NCBI GenBank assembly: GCA_001785175.1 | Contig: MFSY01000063.1 | Coordinates: forward strand, 945-9,840 | Source: Candidatus Muproteobacteria bacterium RIFCSPHIGHO2_01_FULL_65_16 | GTDB lineage: Bacteria > Pseudomonadota > Gammaproteobacteria > Acidiferrobacterales > Sulfurifustaceae | Direction of reading: 5' to 3' | Length of the DNA stretch: 8,896 bases | Notes under the pieces: model-generated | Told to the model about the DNA's origin: nothing | The model's database searches: none | What the model saw: only the letters and a program-made list of their open reading frames with translations | Part shown: piece by piece, positions 1 to 6,971 of the stretch | Layout: each line of letters begins with the position of its first letter | Numbering within the stretch: position 1 is the first letter of the stretch | Made by a program: the position numbers and the translations under genes

Positions 1-62
1 CGTTACCACGGCCTTATGTTCGCATATCCCGGCGCGTTCACCAAGCCGGCCCACGCGCGGTG
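1..62. other. non-coding tail downstream of valS
   Basis: This stretch lies downstream of the valS stop codon. No start of a further minus-strand gene is convincing: the candidate ATG and GTG codons lead to very short frames or run off the edge. A 5-bp inverted repeat, CCGGC (29-33) and GCCGG (45-49), with an 11-nt loop could form a small hairpin after valS. No T-run follows it in the valS direction, so I do not call it a terminator. Confidence 0.4.
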
Positions 63-2888
63 TCAGCCGGGCAGGGCCTCGACCTTGCGGCGCTGCTCCC
101 CGAGCTGGGCGAGCGCGGCCTCGAAGTCCCGCACCCGGCGCTGCTCCTGTTCCACGATCGGCCGCGGCGCGCGCGCGGCGAAGTCGGCGTTGGCGAGCTT
201 GGCCCTGGCCTTGTGCAGTTCCTTCTCGATCTTTTCCATTTCCTTCTTGAGGCGCTCGATCTCGGCCTGCTTGTCGATGAGCGCGCCCAGCGGCACGAGC
301 ACCTTCATGTGGCCGACGAGGGCGGTGGCCGATTCCGGCGCGTGCTCGCCCGGCTTCAACCAGGTGAGCGATTCGGTGCGGGCGAGCGCGGCGACGTAGC
401 GGCGATTAGCTTCGAGGTGCCCCTGATCCGCCGCCGTGCCGTCCTGGAACAGCGCGGAAATCAGCTTTCCGGGGGCGATGTCCATCTCGCCGCGGATGTT
501 GCGGACGCCGCTGACGACAGCCATCACCCAGCGCAGCTCCCTGGTCGCCGCGGGGTCAATATTTTCCGGCCGCGAGCGCGGGTAGGGTTGGAGCATGATG
601 GTCGGGCCGCCTGCGCCCGCAAGCGGCGCCACGCGCTGCCAGATCTCCTCGGTGATGAACGGCATCAGCGGGTGCAGCAGCCGCAGCAGCGCCTCGAGCA
701 CCTGCACGAGCGTGCGGCGCGTGCCGCGCTTCTGCGCGTCGGTGGCGTTGGCATCGGTCAGCACGACCTTGGACAGCTCCAGATACCAGTCGCAGTACTC
801 GTGCCAGACGAAGCTGTATGCCGCCTGCGACGCGAGGTCGAAGCGGTATTCCTTGAACGCGGTTTCGACCTCGGTAATCACTTCTTGCAGGCGCGAAATT
901 ATCCAGCGGTCGGCGACGTTGAGCTCGATATCGCCACCGTGCTGGCCGCTGTCGTGTCCCTCCGTGTTCATGAGCACGTAGCGCGCCGCGTTCCAGAGCT
1001 TGTTGCAGAAATTGCGGTAGCCCTCGATACGCCCGAGATCGAATTTGATGTCGCGCCCCTGGGTCGCGAGCGAGGCGAAGGTGAATCTCAATGCGTCGGT
1101 GCCGTAGGCCGGGATGCCCTGGGGGAAATGCTTGCGCGTGGCGGCCTCGATCTTTTTCGCCATCTGCGGCTGCATGAGGCCCGCGGTGCGCTTTTGAATC
1201 AGCGCGTCGAGGCCGATGCCGTCAATCAAATCCAGCGGGTCGAGGATGTTGCCCTTGGACTTCGACATCTTCTGGCCCTCGGCGTCGCGCACCAGGCCGT
1301 GGATGTAGACCTCGCGGAACGGCACGTCGTCCATGAACTTGAGCCCCAGCATGATCATGCGCGCGACCCAGAAGAAGATGATGTCGAAGCCGGTGACGAG
1401 CACGCTCGTGGGATAGAAGGTCTTAAGCTCGGGCGTCTGTTTGGGCCAGCCCAGAGTCGAAAACGGCCAGAGCGCCGAGGAGAACCAGGTGTCGAGCACG
1501 TCGTTGTCCCGCACCAGCGATACGTCGCGCCCGTGCCTGGCGCGCGCTTTCGCCCGCGCCTCGGCCTCGCCGCGTGCGACGAAGATATCGCCGTCGGCGT
1601 CGTACCACGCCGGGATGCGGTGGCCCCACCAGATCTGGCGCGAGACGCACCAGTCCTGGATGTTGCGCATCCATTCGTAATAGGTCTTGGTCCAGTTCTC
1701 CGGGACGAATTTGATGCGCCCGTCCTCGACCGCCTTGACGGCTTCCGCGGCGAGCGGACCTACTTTCACGAACCACTGGTCGGTGAGGTAGGGCTCGATC
1801 ACGCTGCCCGAGCGGTCGCCGCGCGGCACCATGAGCTTGTGGTCCTGTACCTTCTCGAGCAGGCCCGCGGTCTCGAGGTCGTGCACGATCTTCTTGCGCG
1901 CGACGTAGCGGTCGAGCTCGTGGTATTTCGAGCCCGGCAGGTTTACCTTGGCGTCAATCGTAAAGATGTTGATCTGCGGCAGATCGTGGCGCCTGCCGAC
2001 CTCGTAGTCGTTGAAGTCGTGCGCCGGGGTGATCTTCACGCACCCCGAGCCGAATTCCCGGTCCACGTATTCGTCGGCGATGATCGGGATCTGGCGCCCG
2101 GTCAGCGGCAGCGCCACCATCTTGCCGACCAGCCTCTGGTAGCGCTCATCGTCCGGGTGCACCGCGACCGCGGTGTCGCCGAGCATGGTCTCGGGGCGCG
2201 TGGTGGCGACGACGAGCTGCCCGCCGCCGTCGGCGAGCGGATAGCGGATGTGCCACAGGTGTCCCGCCTCTTCCTCGGAGATCACCTCGAGGTCGGACAC
2301 CGCCGTGTGCAGCACCGGGTCCCAGTTCACCAGGCGCTTGCCGCGGTAGATCAGCCCTTCCTCGTAGAGCCGCACGAAAACCTCCGTCACCGCGGCCGAC
2401 AGCCCCTCGTCCATGGTGAAGCGCTCGCGCGACCAGTCGAGCGACGCGCCCATGCGCCGCAGTTGTTTTGTGATCGTGCCGCCCGATTGTTCCTTCCATT
2501 GCCACACCCGCCGGACGAACCCCTCGCGCCCGAGGTCGTGGCGTTTCTTGCCCTCGGTCTCGAGCTGGCGCTCGACCACCATCTGGGTGGCGATGCCGGC
2601 GTGGTCCGTGCCCGCCTGCCACAGCGTGTTGTCGCCCAGCATGCGGTGGTAGCGGACCAGCGCGTCCATGAGCGTGTCCTGGAACGCGTGACCCATGTGC
2701 AGGCTGCCGGTGACGTTCGGCGGCGGGATCATGATGCAGTAGGGCGCGCCCGCGCCCGCGGGCGCGAAGTAGCCCGCTTTCTCCCAGGCCTCGTAGGTCC
2801 GCGTCTCGATCGCGTGCGGATCGTAGGACTTGTCGAGGACGCGGTCGGCGATGGTCTCGGTGCGCCCGGTTTGGGGATCTTTGCTCAT
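63..2888 (-). CDS. valS: valyl-tRNA synthetase (class Ia)
   Basis: This cytoplasmic enzyme charges tRNA-Val with valine using ATP and edits mischarged threonine. The 941-residue product is close to the 951 residues of E. coli ValS. The class I signatures are both intact: HMGH at 64-67 within [14 protein letters not shown], and KMSKS at 540-544. The CP1 editing domain is visible around 222-250 with [11 protein letters not shown], followed by [17 protein letters not shown] at 413-429. The anticodon-binding helical domain covers roughly 655-800. A C-terminal charged coiled coil (about 866-941) is typical of bacterial ValS. The frame stays open upstream for 38 more codons, but those encode a Cys/Arg-rich stretch unlike the family and overlap the upstream gene, so I chose the ATG giving [10 protein letters not shown]. 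The Shine-Dalgarno sequence is poor, and a GC hairpin sits just upstream. It is the last gene of the pepA-holC cluster, 34 nt after the unknown gene. Confidence 0.98.
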   Translation of the reverse strand: MSKDPQTGRTETIADRVLDKSYDPHAIETRTYEAWEKAGYFAPAGAGAPYCIMIPPPNVTGSLHMGHAFQDTLMDALVRYHRMLGDNTLWQAGTDHAGIATQMVVERQLETEGKKRHDLGREGFVRRVWQWKEQSGGTITKQLRRMGASLDWSRERFTMDEGLSAAVTEVFVRLYEEGLIYRGKRLVNWDPVLHTAVSDLEVISEEEAGHLWHIRYPLADGGGQLVVATTRPETMLGDTAVAVHPDDERYQRLVGKMVALPLTGRQIPIIADEYVDREFGSGCVKITPAHDFNDYEVGRRHDLPQINIFTIDAKVNLPGSKYHELDRYVARKKIVHDLETAGLLEKVQDHKLMVPRGDRSGSVIEPYLTDQWFVKVGPLAAEAVKAVEDGRIKFVPENWTKTYYEWMRNIQDWCVSRQIWWGHRIPAWYDADGDIFVARGEAEARAKARARHGRDVSLVRDNDVLDTWFSSALWPFSTLGWPKQTPELKTFYPTSVLVTGFDIIFFWVARMIMLGLKFMDDVPFREVYIHGLVRDAEGQKMSKSKGNILDPLDLIDGIGLDALIQKRTAGLMQPQMAKKIEAATRKHFPQGIPAYGTDALRFTFASLATQGRDIKFDLGRIEGYRNFCNKLWNAARYVLMNTEGHDSGQHGGDIELNVADRWIISRLQEVITEVETAFKEYRFDLASQAAYSFVWHEYCDWYLELSKVVLTDANATDAQKRGTRRTLVQVLEALLRLLHPLMPFITEEIWQRVAPLAGAGGPTIMLQPYPRSRPENIDPAATRELRWVMAVVSGVRNIRGEMDIAPGKLISALFQDGTAADQGHLEANRRYVAALARTESLTWLKPGEHAPESATALVGHMKVLVPLGALIDKQAEIERLKKEMEKIEKELHKARAKLANADFAARAPRPIVEQEQRRVRDFEAALAQLGEQRRKVEALPG

Positions 2889-2896
2889 GGATCGGG

Positions 2897-2919
2897 AGCC
2901 GCCGCTCTTCGGCGCGGCT
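2897..2919 (-). promoter_or_regulatory. GC hairpin in valS leader
   Basis: AGCCGC (2897-2902) is the perfect reverse complement of GCGGCT (2914-2919). With one bulged base the stem extends by two more GC pairs, leaving a 6-nt loop. It fills most of the 34-nt gap between the unknown gene and valS and ends 8 nt before the valS ATG, where a ribosome-binding site would be expected. No strong Shine-Dalgarno sequence is present. It could limit initiation, or be opened by ribosomes finishing the upstream gene. The structure is seen in the sequence; the regulatory role is inferred. Confidence 0.35.
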
Positions 2920-2922
2920 GAT

Positions 2923-3726
2923 CTAGTGTTTCTTGGCGTCGCCGCCCAGGTATGCCGTCCCTTGCTCCAGCGCCTCCTGCAGCAGCAGTTGCAGGCGATC
3001 AATCGTCTTCGGATCGAGCGCGCGCTCGTTGCGCCGGCGCAGCTCGATATTGAGCTTGGCGATCACCTGGATGGCGATCGCGCGCGCGCGATCGGGCGTG
3101 GGCAGGTGGGCGATTTCCGCGCCGGGCGGCGGCAGGGCGACGTCTTCCAGCACCGGAATGTTGTCCGGGTCCGGGCCGCGCGGCGGATGCGCCGCCGGCC
3201 TGTTATCCGGCGCGTGTGTCTCCGCCGCGGTCGCAGCGGCCGCGAGGATCGCGCCCGGGGTCTCGTCGGTCGGGGCGCCGGTGACGGCCGGGCGGGGCGA
3301 TTCAACGGCGCTGGCGGGAGTGGATTTGATCCCGGCCGGTGGGGCGGCCTTGGCGGTCGCCGGCGCCGGCGCGTGGTCCGGGGGCGCGCCGTCAAGCGGG
3401 AATTCCACCTGCACGCCGCCGCGCGGCGCGCGCGGTTTTTTGTCCCTGGCGGGTTTAACCGTCTCGATCGAGGTCGCGGCGATGGTCGTGAGCTCGTTCG
3501 TGACCAGATCCTTGAGCGATTGCAGCACCGCGTCGAGGTCCCCCGCGTCGCGCGGCACGGCTGCGCCCGCGGTCGGCGGCGCCGGCCTATTTTCATATCC
3601 GCCCGCCGCCGGCGCGTCGGCGGCGATGAGGTCGTTGCGGATCAGGTCCTGGAGCGACTTCAGCACCTCGTCCAGCGTGTGCTTCTCGGACGGCTTGTGC
3701 TTGGGCTTGTGGTCCACCGTGGGCAT
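2923..3726 (-). CDS. unrecognised Pro/Ala-rich protein between holC and valS
   Basis: I do not recognise this 267-residue protein. It has a basic N-terminus with a Lys/His-rich start. A 17-residue helical segment then occurs twice, [17 protein letters not shown] (18-34) and [17 protein letters not shown] (64-80). A long low-complexity linker rich in Pro, Ala and Thr (about 85-185) is probably disordered and contains the short motif VQVEFPLDG (105-113). Next comes a conserved-looking motif [11 protein letters not shown] (188-198). A predicted helical C-terminal region (about 208-258) is rich in Leu, Arg and Ile. There is no signal peptide or membrane segment, so it is probably cytosolic. The IPVLxDV motif recalls proline-rich hypothetical proteins of beta- and gammaproteobacteria such as the DUF2486 group, but that link is from memory and unverified. 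The start lies 6 nt after the holC stop, so it is surely cotranscribed and probably translationally coupled; no clear Shine-Dalgarno sequence is visible. The E. coli order has holC directly before valS, so this gene is an addition. Confidence 0.8.
   Translation of the reverse strand: MPTVDHKPKHKPSEKHTLDEVLKSLQDLIRNDLIAADAPAAGGYENRPAPPTAGAAVPRDAGDLDAVLQSLKDLVTNELTTIAATSIETVKPARDKKPRAPRGGVQVEFPLDGAPPDHAPAPATAKAAPPAGIKSTPASAVESPRPAVTGAPTDETPGAILAAAATAAETHAPDNRPAAHPPRGPDPDNIPVLEDVALPPPGAEIAHLPTPDRARAIAIQVIAKLNIELRRRNERALDPKTIDRLQLLLQEALEQGTAYLGGDAKKH
3481..3675 (-). repeat. internal tandem duplication in the holC-valS gene
   Basis: Codons 18-36 (3619-3675) and 64-82 (3481-3537) encode near-identical peptides: LD-VL-SL-DL--N-L with conservative changes between copies. 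The similarity is also visible in the DNA, with the shared core GCAGCACCGCGTCGAG in one copy against TTCAGCACCTCGTCCAG in the other. The copies are 46 codons apart. This looks like an ancient segmental duplication giving two short amphipathic helices, suited to helix-helix or multivalent binding. Confidence 0.7.
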
Positions 3727-3732
3727 GGTCGG

Positions 3733-4158
3733 CTAGAGATTATGCGTGTGCAGCTCGCAGCCGCGCTCGCGGTAGAAGCGGAAGCGCTCGCGCGCCTGGT
3801 GTTTGTCCACGTCGCTGTTTCCCACCACCTCGGCGACGCGCTGGAAGCGGGGAAAACACTCCGGCACGCGCGCGGCGAGCGTGATCAGCACGTCCGCGTG
3901 CACCGCCGGCGGGTCATCGTGGCCGACGAGGACCGGCAGCTGCGCGTCCGCGGCGTCGGAGTTCAGGGCGTGGGGGATGAAGCTGCCGGCGCTGAAGGTC
4001 CACAGCAACTGGTCGAGGCCGCGCGAGTGCTCGGCGTCCGTCGCCAGGATATAGATCCGGTGGCCGAGGCGGAAGGCCTTGTCCGTGAGCCGGCACGCCG
4101 CCAGGTTCATGCCGCCGGCGGCGCCGTCTCCAAGCAGGTAGAAATCAATGCGCGTCAT
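3733..4158 (-). CDS. holC: DNA polymerase III, chi subunit
   Basis: Chi is part of the clamp-loader assembly. With psi it links DNA polymerase III holoenzyme to single-stranded DNA-binding protein on the lagging strand. The 141-residue product matches the usual length (147 in E. coli). Family hallmarks are DFYLL at 5-9, CRLTDKAFRLGHRIYI at 22-37, LDQLLWTFSAGSFIPHAL at 48-65, and PVLVG at 75-79. The ATG overlaps the 3' end of pepA by 14 nt in a different frame. A GGAG Shine-Dalgarno six bases upstream supports this start. Its position between pepA and the valS side matches the conserved gammaproteobacterial order, which strengthens the call. No holD (psi) gene is in the window. Confidence 0.96.
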   Translation of the reverse strand: MTRIDFYLLGDGAAGGMNLAACRLTDKAFRLGHRIYILATDAEHSRGLDQLLWTFSAGSFIPHALNSDAADAQLPVLVGHDDPPAVHADVLITLAARVPECFPRFQRVAEVVGNSDVDKHQARERFRFYRERGCELHTHNL

Positions 4159-5665
4159 CTTCCGCTCCGGCGCCGCCCTTGCCGGCGCGGCCGATCAGTA
4201 ACTGCGTCAGCAGCGGCACCGGGCGGCCGGTCGCGCCCTTCTCCTTGCCGGTCTTCCAGGCGGTGCCGGCGATGTCGAGGTGCGCCCATTTATATTGCTT
4301 GGCGTAGCGCGCCAGAAAACAGGCCCCGGTGATGGCGCCGGCCTCGCGCCCGCCGACGTTGGCCATGTCGGCGAACGGGCTTTCGATCTGCTTCTGGTAT
4401 TCGTCCCACAGCGGCAGTTGCCAGGCGCGGTCGTAGGTGTATTTTCCGGCGCCGACGATCTCGCGCGCGAGCTGGTCGTTGTTGCTCATCAGGCCGCTCG
4501 GGTGGTTGCCCAGGGCGACCACGCACGCCCCGGTGAGCGTGGCGATGTCAATCACCGCCGCGGGCTGGTAGCGCTCGGCGTAGGTGAGGGCGTCGCACAG
4601 GATCAGGCGCCCCTCGGCGTCGGTGTTGAGGATCTCGACCGTCTGGCCGGACATGGTGGTGACGACGTCGCCCGGCTTGTTGGCGTCGCCGTCCGGGAGA
4701 TTTTCCGAGCTCGGGATCAGGCCGACGACGTTGAGCGGCAGTTTCAGCTCGGCCGCGGCCTGGAGCGCGCCGAGCACGGCCGCCGCGCCGCACATGTCGA
4801 ACTTCATCTCGTCCATGTGGGCGGCCGGCTTGATCGAGATCCCGCCGGCGTCGAAGGTCAGCCCCTTGCCGACCAGGACCACCGGCGGCTCGCCGTCCTT
4901 GCCGCCGGAATATTCGAGGATGACGAACTTCGGCGGCTGGCGGCTGCCGCGCGCGACCGAGAGCAGCGCGCGCATGCCGAGCTTCTCCATCTCCTCCTTG
5001 TCCAGCACGCTCGCCTTGAGGCCGTGCTGTTTTCCGAGCGCGAGCGCCTGCTCGGCGAGATAGGTCGGCGTGCAGATGTTGCCCGGGAGGTTGCCGAGGT
5101 CGCGCGCGAGCTTCACGCCGTCGGCGACCGCCTTGCCCTGCTTGATGGCGAGTTCTCCCGGAGCGAGATCGCTGCGCTTGGGGACGGCCAGGACCACCTT
5201 GCGCAGCGCCCGGCGGTTGTTGTCCGGCTTGCTTTTGAGCTGGTCGAAGCGGTACAGCGCGGCCTCGGATACCTCGACCGCCTGGCGCACCTTCCAGGCG
5301 ATGTCGCGGCCCCTGACCTCGAGCTCGGTCAGGTAGGAGGTGATCTCGGTGGCGCCGATGTCCTTGAGCGCGTTCAGCGCCGTCGCCGTGACCTCGCGGT
5401 AGCGCCCCTCGTCGAATTCCTTTTCCTTGCCGCAGCCGACCAGCAGCACGCGCTCGCTCGGCAGGTTGGGGATGTTGTGCAGCAGCAGCGTCTGGCCTTT
5501 TTTGCCTTCCAGGTCGCCGCGGCGCAGGATGGCGGCGATGGCGCCGCCGGAGACCGCGTCAATCTGGCCCGCCACGGCCGAGAGCTTGCGCGCCTCGAAG
5601 ACGCCGGCGATCAGGCAGCCGCTGCGCTGTTTTTCCGGGGTGCCGCTTTTTACGCTGAAATCCAT
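4145..5665 (-). CDS. pepA: leucyl aminopeptidase, M17 family (PepA)
   Basis: This is a cytosolic di-metal (Zn/Mn) aminopeptidase that removes N-terminal residues from peptides and forms hexamers. The 506-residue product is close to E. coli PepA (503). The N-terminal macro-like domain starts MDFSVKSGTPEKQRSG, closely matching E. coli and fixing the start. The catalytic domain holds the whole active site at a constant offset of -3 from E. coli: metal ligands K267, D272, D290, D349 and E351, and catalytic K279 and R353. The signature NTDAEGRL lies at 347-354. In E. coli, PepA also binds DNA, as the CarP regulator of carAB and the XerA accessory factor in Xer recombination; whether that holds here cannot be read from the sequence. 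It is the first gene of the minus-strand cluster and divergent from lptF. The Shine-Dalgarno is weak. A promoter candidate lies about 165 bases upstream. Confidence 0.98.
   Translation of the reverse strand: MDFSVKSGTPEKQRSGCLIAGVFEARKLSAVAGQIDAVSGGAIAAILRRGDLEGKKGQTLLLHNIPNLPSERVLLVGCGKEKEFDEGRYREVTATALNALKDIGATEITSYLTELEVRGRDIAWKVRQAVEVSEAALYRFDQLKSKPDNNRRALRKVVLAVPKRSDLAPGELAIKQGKAVADGVKLARDLGNLPGNICTPTYLAEQALALGKQHGLKASVLDKEEMEKLGMRALLSVARGSRQPPKFVILEYSGGKDGEPPVVLVGKGLTFDAGGISIKPAAHMDEMKFDMCGAAAVLGALQAAAELKLPLNVVGLIPSSENLPDGDANKPGDVVTTMSGQTVEILNTDAEGRLILCDALTYAERYQPAAVIDIATLTGACVVALGNHPSGLMSNNDQLAREIVGAGKYTYDRAWQLPLWDEYQKQIESPFADMANVGGREAGAITGACFLARYAKQYKWAHLDIAGTAWKTGKEKGATGRPVPLLTQLLIGRAGKGGAGAEDDAH
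4165..4168 (-). promoter_or_regulatory. holC ribosome-binding site within pepA
   Basis: On the minus strand GGAG lies six bases before the holC ATG, inside the last codons of pepA. It is the clearest Shine-Dalgarno sequence in the minus-strand cluster and supports the overlapping start of holC. Confidence 0.6.
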
Positions 5666-5707
5666 GTCGAACCCGGTTGTGCGCGGCGTCCCGCCGGGGA
5701 GAAGATA

Positions 5708-5716
5708 TGGTATATT
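5708..5716 (+). promoter_or_regulatory. candidate lptF promoter (extended -10)
   Basis: TGGTATATT fits the extended -10 pattern TGnTATAAT, with five of six matches in the hexamer. No recognisable -35 lies 16-18 bases upstream, which extended -10 promoters can tolerate. Transcription would start near 5723 and leave a leader of about 157 nt before the lptF GTG. The motif is visible; its activity is inferred. Confidence 0.4.
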
Positions 5717-5827
5717 TTCAAGACATCCATCTCAGGTTCCATTTTCAATTCAAGGCGTTAACGATGCCGGCTCCCGGAAAAAATGGAAATTTCGCGGATT
5801 CCGTTCACGGCACCTCCACTGAGCCGC

Positions 5828-5857
5828 ATTTTCCGCTGTTTTCTCGGTTTTTGTCAA
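5828..5857 (-). promoter_or_regulatory. candidate pepA operon promoter
   Basis: On the minus strand a perfect TTGACA (5852-5857) is followed, after 18 nt, by GAAAAT (5828-5833), which matches TATAAT at four of six positions. Transcription would start near 5821 and give a pepA leader of about 155 nt. It is the best sigma-70-type promoter in the window, although the -10 is imperfect. The -35 lies in the middle of a 17-bp palindrome. Confidence 0.5.
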
Positions 5858-5862
5858 AAACC
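5846..5862. repeat. 17-bp perfect palindrome, possible operator
   Basis: GGTTTTTG-T-CAAAAACC is an 8+1+8 perfect inverted repeat. It spans the candidate pepA -35 hexamer and ends 6 bp before the lptF Shine-Dalgarno sequence. The one-base centre makes a protein-binding dyad more natural than a hairpin, although a 7-bp stem with a 3-nt loop is possible. A bound repressor would block pepA initiation and sit in the path of lptF transcription. Confidence 0.5.
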
Positions 5863-5867
5863 TTTTC

Positions 5868-5872
5868 GGGGA
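5868..5872 (+). promoter_or_regulatory. lptF ribosome-binding site supporting a GTG start
   Basis: GGGGA lies seven bases before GTG at 5880. No in-frame ATG in this area gives a better start. The resulting N-terminus MIIHRAFYRE resembles the MIIIRYLVRE of E. coli LptF, so GTG is the likely start. Confidence 0.6.
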
Positions 5873-5879
5873 TATCGCG

Positions 5880-6971
5880 GTGATCATCCATCGCGCCTTT
5901 TACCGCGAGGCGGCGCAGGTCACCCTGGCGATCGCGGCCGTGCTCCTGGTGCTGATCCTGCTCATGAGCCTGACCGCGCTGCTGGGGCGCGCGGCCCGGG
6001 GCGAATATTCCGAGAGCATCATTCCGCTCATGCTCGGTCTGCAACTGCTGAAAAAGCTCGATCTGCTGCTCGGGCTGGCGCTCTATCTCGGCATCCTGCT
6101 GACCCTCGGCCGCTGGTACCGCGACAATGAAATGACGGTGCTCGCCGCGTGCGGCGTCGGCCTGCCGCAGCTGTTGCGGCCGGTGTTCCTGTTCGCGCTG
6201 GTATTCGCGCTCGCCGTCGGCGCCGTGTCGCTTTACTTCACCCCGCTCGCGAGCCGGCAGATCGAGAAGGTCAAGAGTGAAAGCCCCCATCGCCAGGAGA
6301 TCGGCAGCGTCACGCCGGGAACGTTCATGGAGGCGGCGGGGAGCCAGAGCATAATTTACGCCGCCGGCGTCAACCCGGAGAGCGGGCGCCTGGAGAACAT
6401 CTTCGTCAGCAACCTCAAGCTCGGAAACCAGGCCGTGGTGGTGGCCGGGACGGCCCACGCATTCACCGAGGCCGGGACGGAACACAAGTACCTGGCGCTC
6501 CGGAACGGAACCCTCTATGACGGCGCGCCGGGGGAGGCCGACTACCGCATCGTGGATTTCGAGACCCTGAACCTGCGGCTGCGGCCGAAGAAGGCCGCGG
6601 CCGCGTCCGTCGGCATCGAGGGCGCGCCGACTTGGCGCCTGTGGGCGCGGACTGACGGCGATCACGCGGCCGAGCTGCACTGGCGCCTCGCCAAGCCGGT
6701 GGCCGTATTCGTGCTGGCGGCGTTTGCGCTGGTGCTGGCCTATACCGATCCGCGCCGCGGGCGGCTGACGAATCTGTTCGCCGCCATCCTCGTCTATTTC
6801 ATTTATTCGAACCTCCTCGGCCTGGGCCAGACGCTGATCAAAAAGGGCGTCGTTCCGCCGGCGCTGGGGCTGTGGTGGGTGCATGTGGGGTTGGCGTTGA
6901 TCGCGTTCTATCTGTTCGCGCGCCGTAGCGCCAACAAACCCTTGTTGTCGCTGCCGGCGCGCGCCCGATGA
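5880..6971 (+). CDS. lptF: LPS export ABC transporter permease LptF
   Basis: LptF is an inner-membrane subunit of LptB2FG. It extracts lipopolysaccharide from the outer leaflet of the inner membrane and passes it to LptC and the periplasmic LptA bridge. The product has 363 residues (366 in E. coli). The order is as expected: three N-terminal membrane segments (about 12-35, 48-78, 98-121), a periplasmic beta-jellyroll domain (about 125-255), and three C-terminal segments (about 269-289, 297-316, 329-347). The coupling-helix region NEMTVLAACGVG (83-94) and the ELHWRLAKP motif (265-273) before the fourth segment are characteristic. The start is a GTG with a good Shine-Dalgarno. The stop overlaps the lptG start by four bases (ATGA), as expected for subunits made in equal amounts. 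It is divergent from pepA. The ATPase gene lptB is not in the window, which is usual because it lies elsewhere with lptA and lptC. Confidence 0.96.
   Translation: MIIHRAFYREAAQVTLAIAAVLLVLILLMSLTALLGRAARGEYSESIIPLMLGLQLLKKLDLLLGLALYLGILLTLGRWYRDNEMTVLAACGVGLPQLLRPVFLFALVFALAVGAVSLYFTPLASRQIEKVKSESPHRQEIGSVTPGTFMEAAGSQSIIYAAGVNPESGRLENIFVSNLKLGNQAVVVAGTAHAFTEAGTEHKYLALRNGTLYDGAPGEADYRIVDFETLNLRLRPKKAAAASVGIEGAPTWRLWARTDGDHAAELHWRLAKPVAVFVLAAFALVLAYTDPRRGRLTNLFAAILVYFIYSNLLGLGQTLIKKGVVPPALGLWWVHVGLALIAFYLFARRSANKPLLSLPARAR

Noticed and set aside
2751..2766. 16-bp palindrome CGCGCCCGCGGGCGCG within valS
   Set aside because: It encodes an Ala/Gly-rich loop in a GC-rich gene, where such palindromes are expected by chance.
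60..2921. A 953-codon open frame on the plus strand antisense to nearly all of valS
   Set aside because: ValS on the minus strand is complete with all signatures. The antisense frame is Arg/Val/His-rich, has no recognisable domain and follows from GC-rich codon bias that removes stop codons on the opposite strand.
3133..3165. DPDNIPVL in the unknown protein resembles the DDDIPF tail of SSB that chi binds
   Set aside because: Chi binding depends on the free C-terminal Phe of SSB. The motif here is internal and lacks that residue, so the resemblance is too thin to report as a function.
2830..4332. A 500-codon plus-strand frame across the unknown gene and holC
   Set aside because: It crosses two real minus-strand genes and the gaps between them, with an Arg-rich composition and no domain. 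HolC is secure on the other strand. The strand of the unknown gene is supported by spacing to holC and valS and by the internal protein repeat.
4280..5761. A 493-codon plus-strand frame antisense to pepA
   Set aside because: It mirrors the PepA codon pattern and has low-complexity Arg/Ala/Leu composition with no motif. It is a shadow of a clearly real gene.
5677..5883. A possible 68-residue small protein in the pepA-lptF gap
   Set aside because: It has a GTG start without a Shine-Dalgarno, spans the promoter-like region and shows no motif.
5805..6884. A 359-codon minus-strand frame antisense to lptF
   Set aside because: LptF is well supported by its membrane topology and motifs. The antisense product is Gln/Arg/His-rich without family features.
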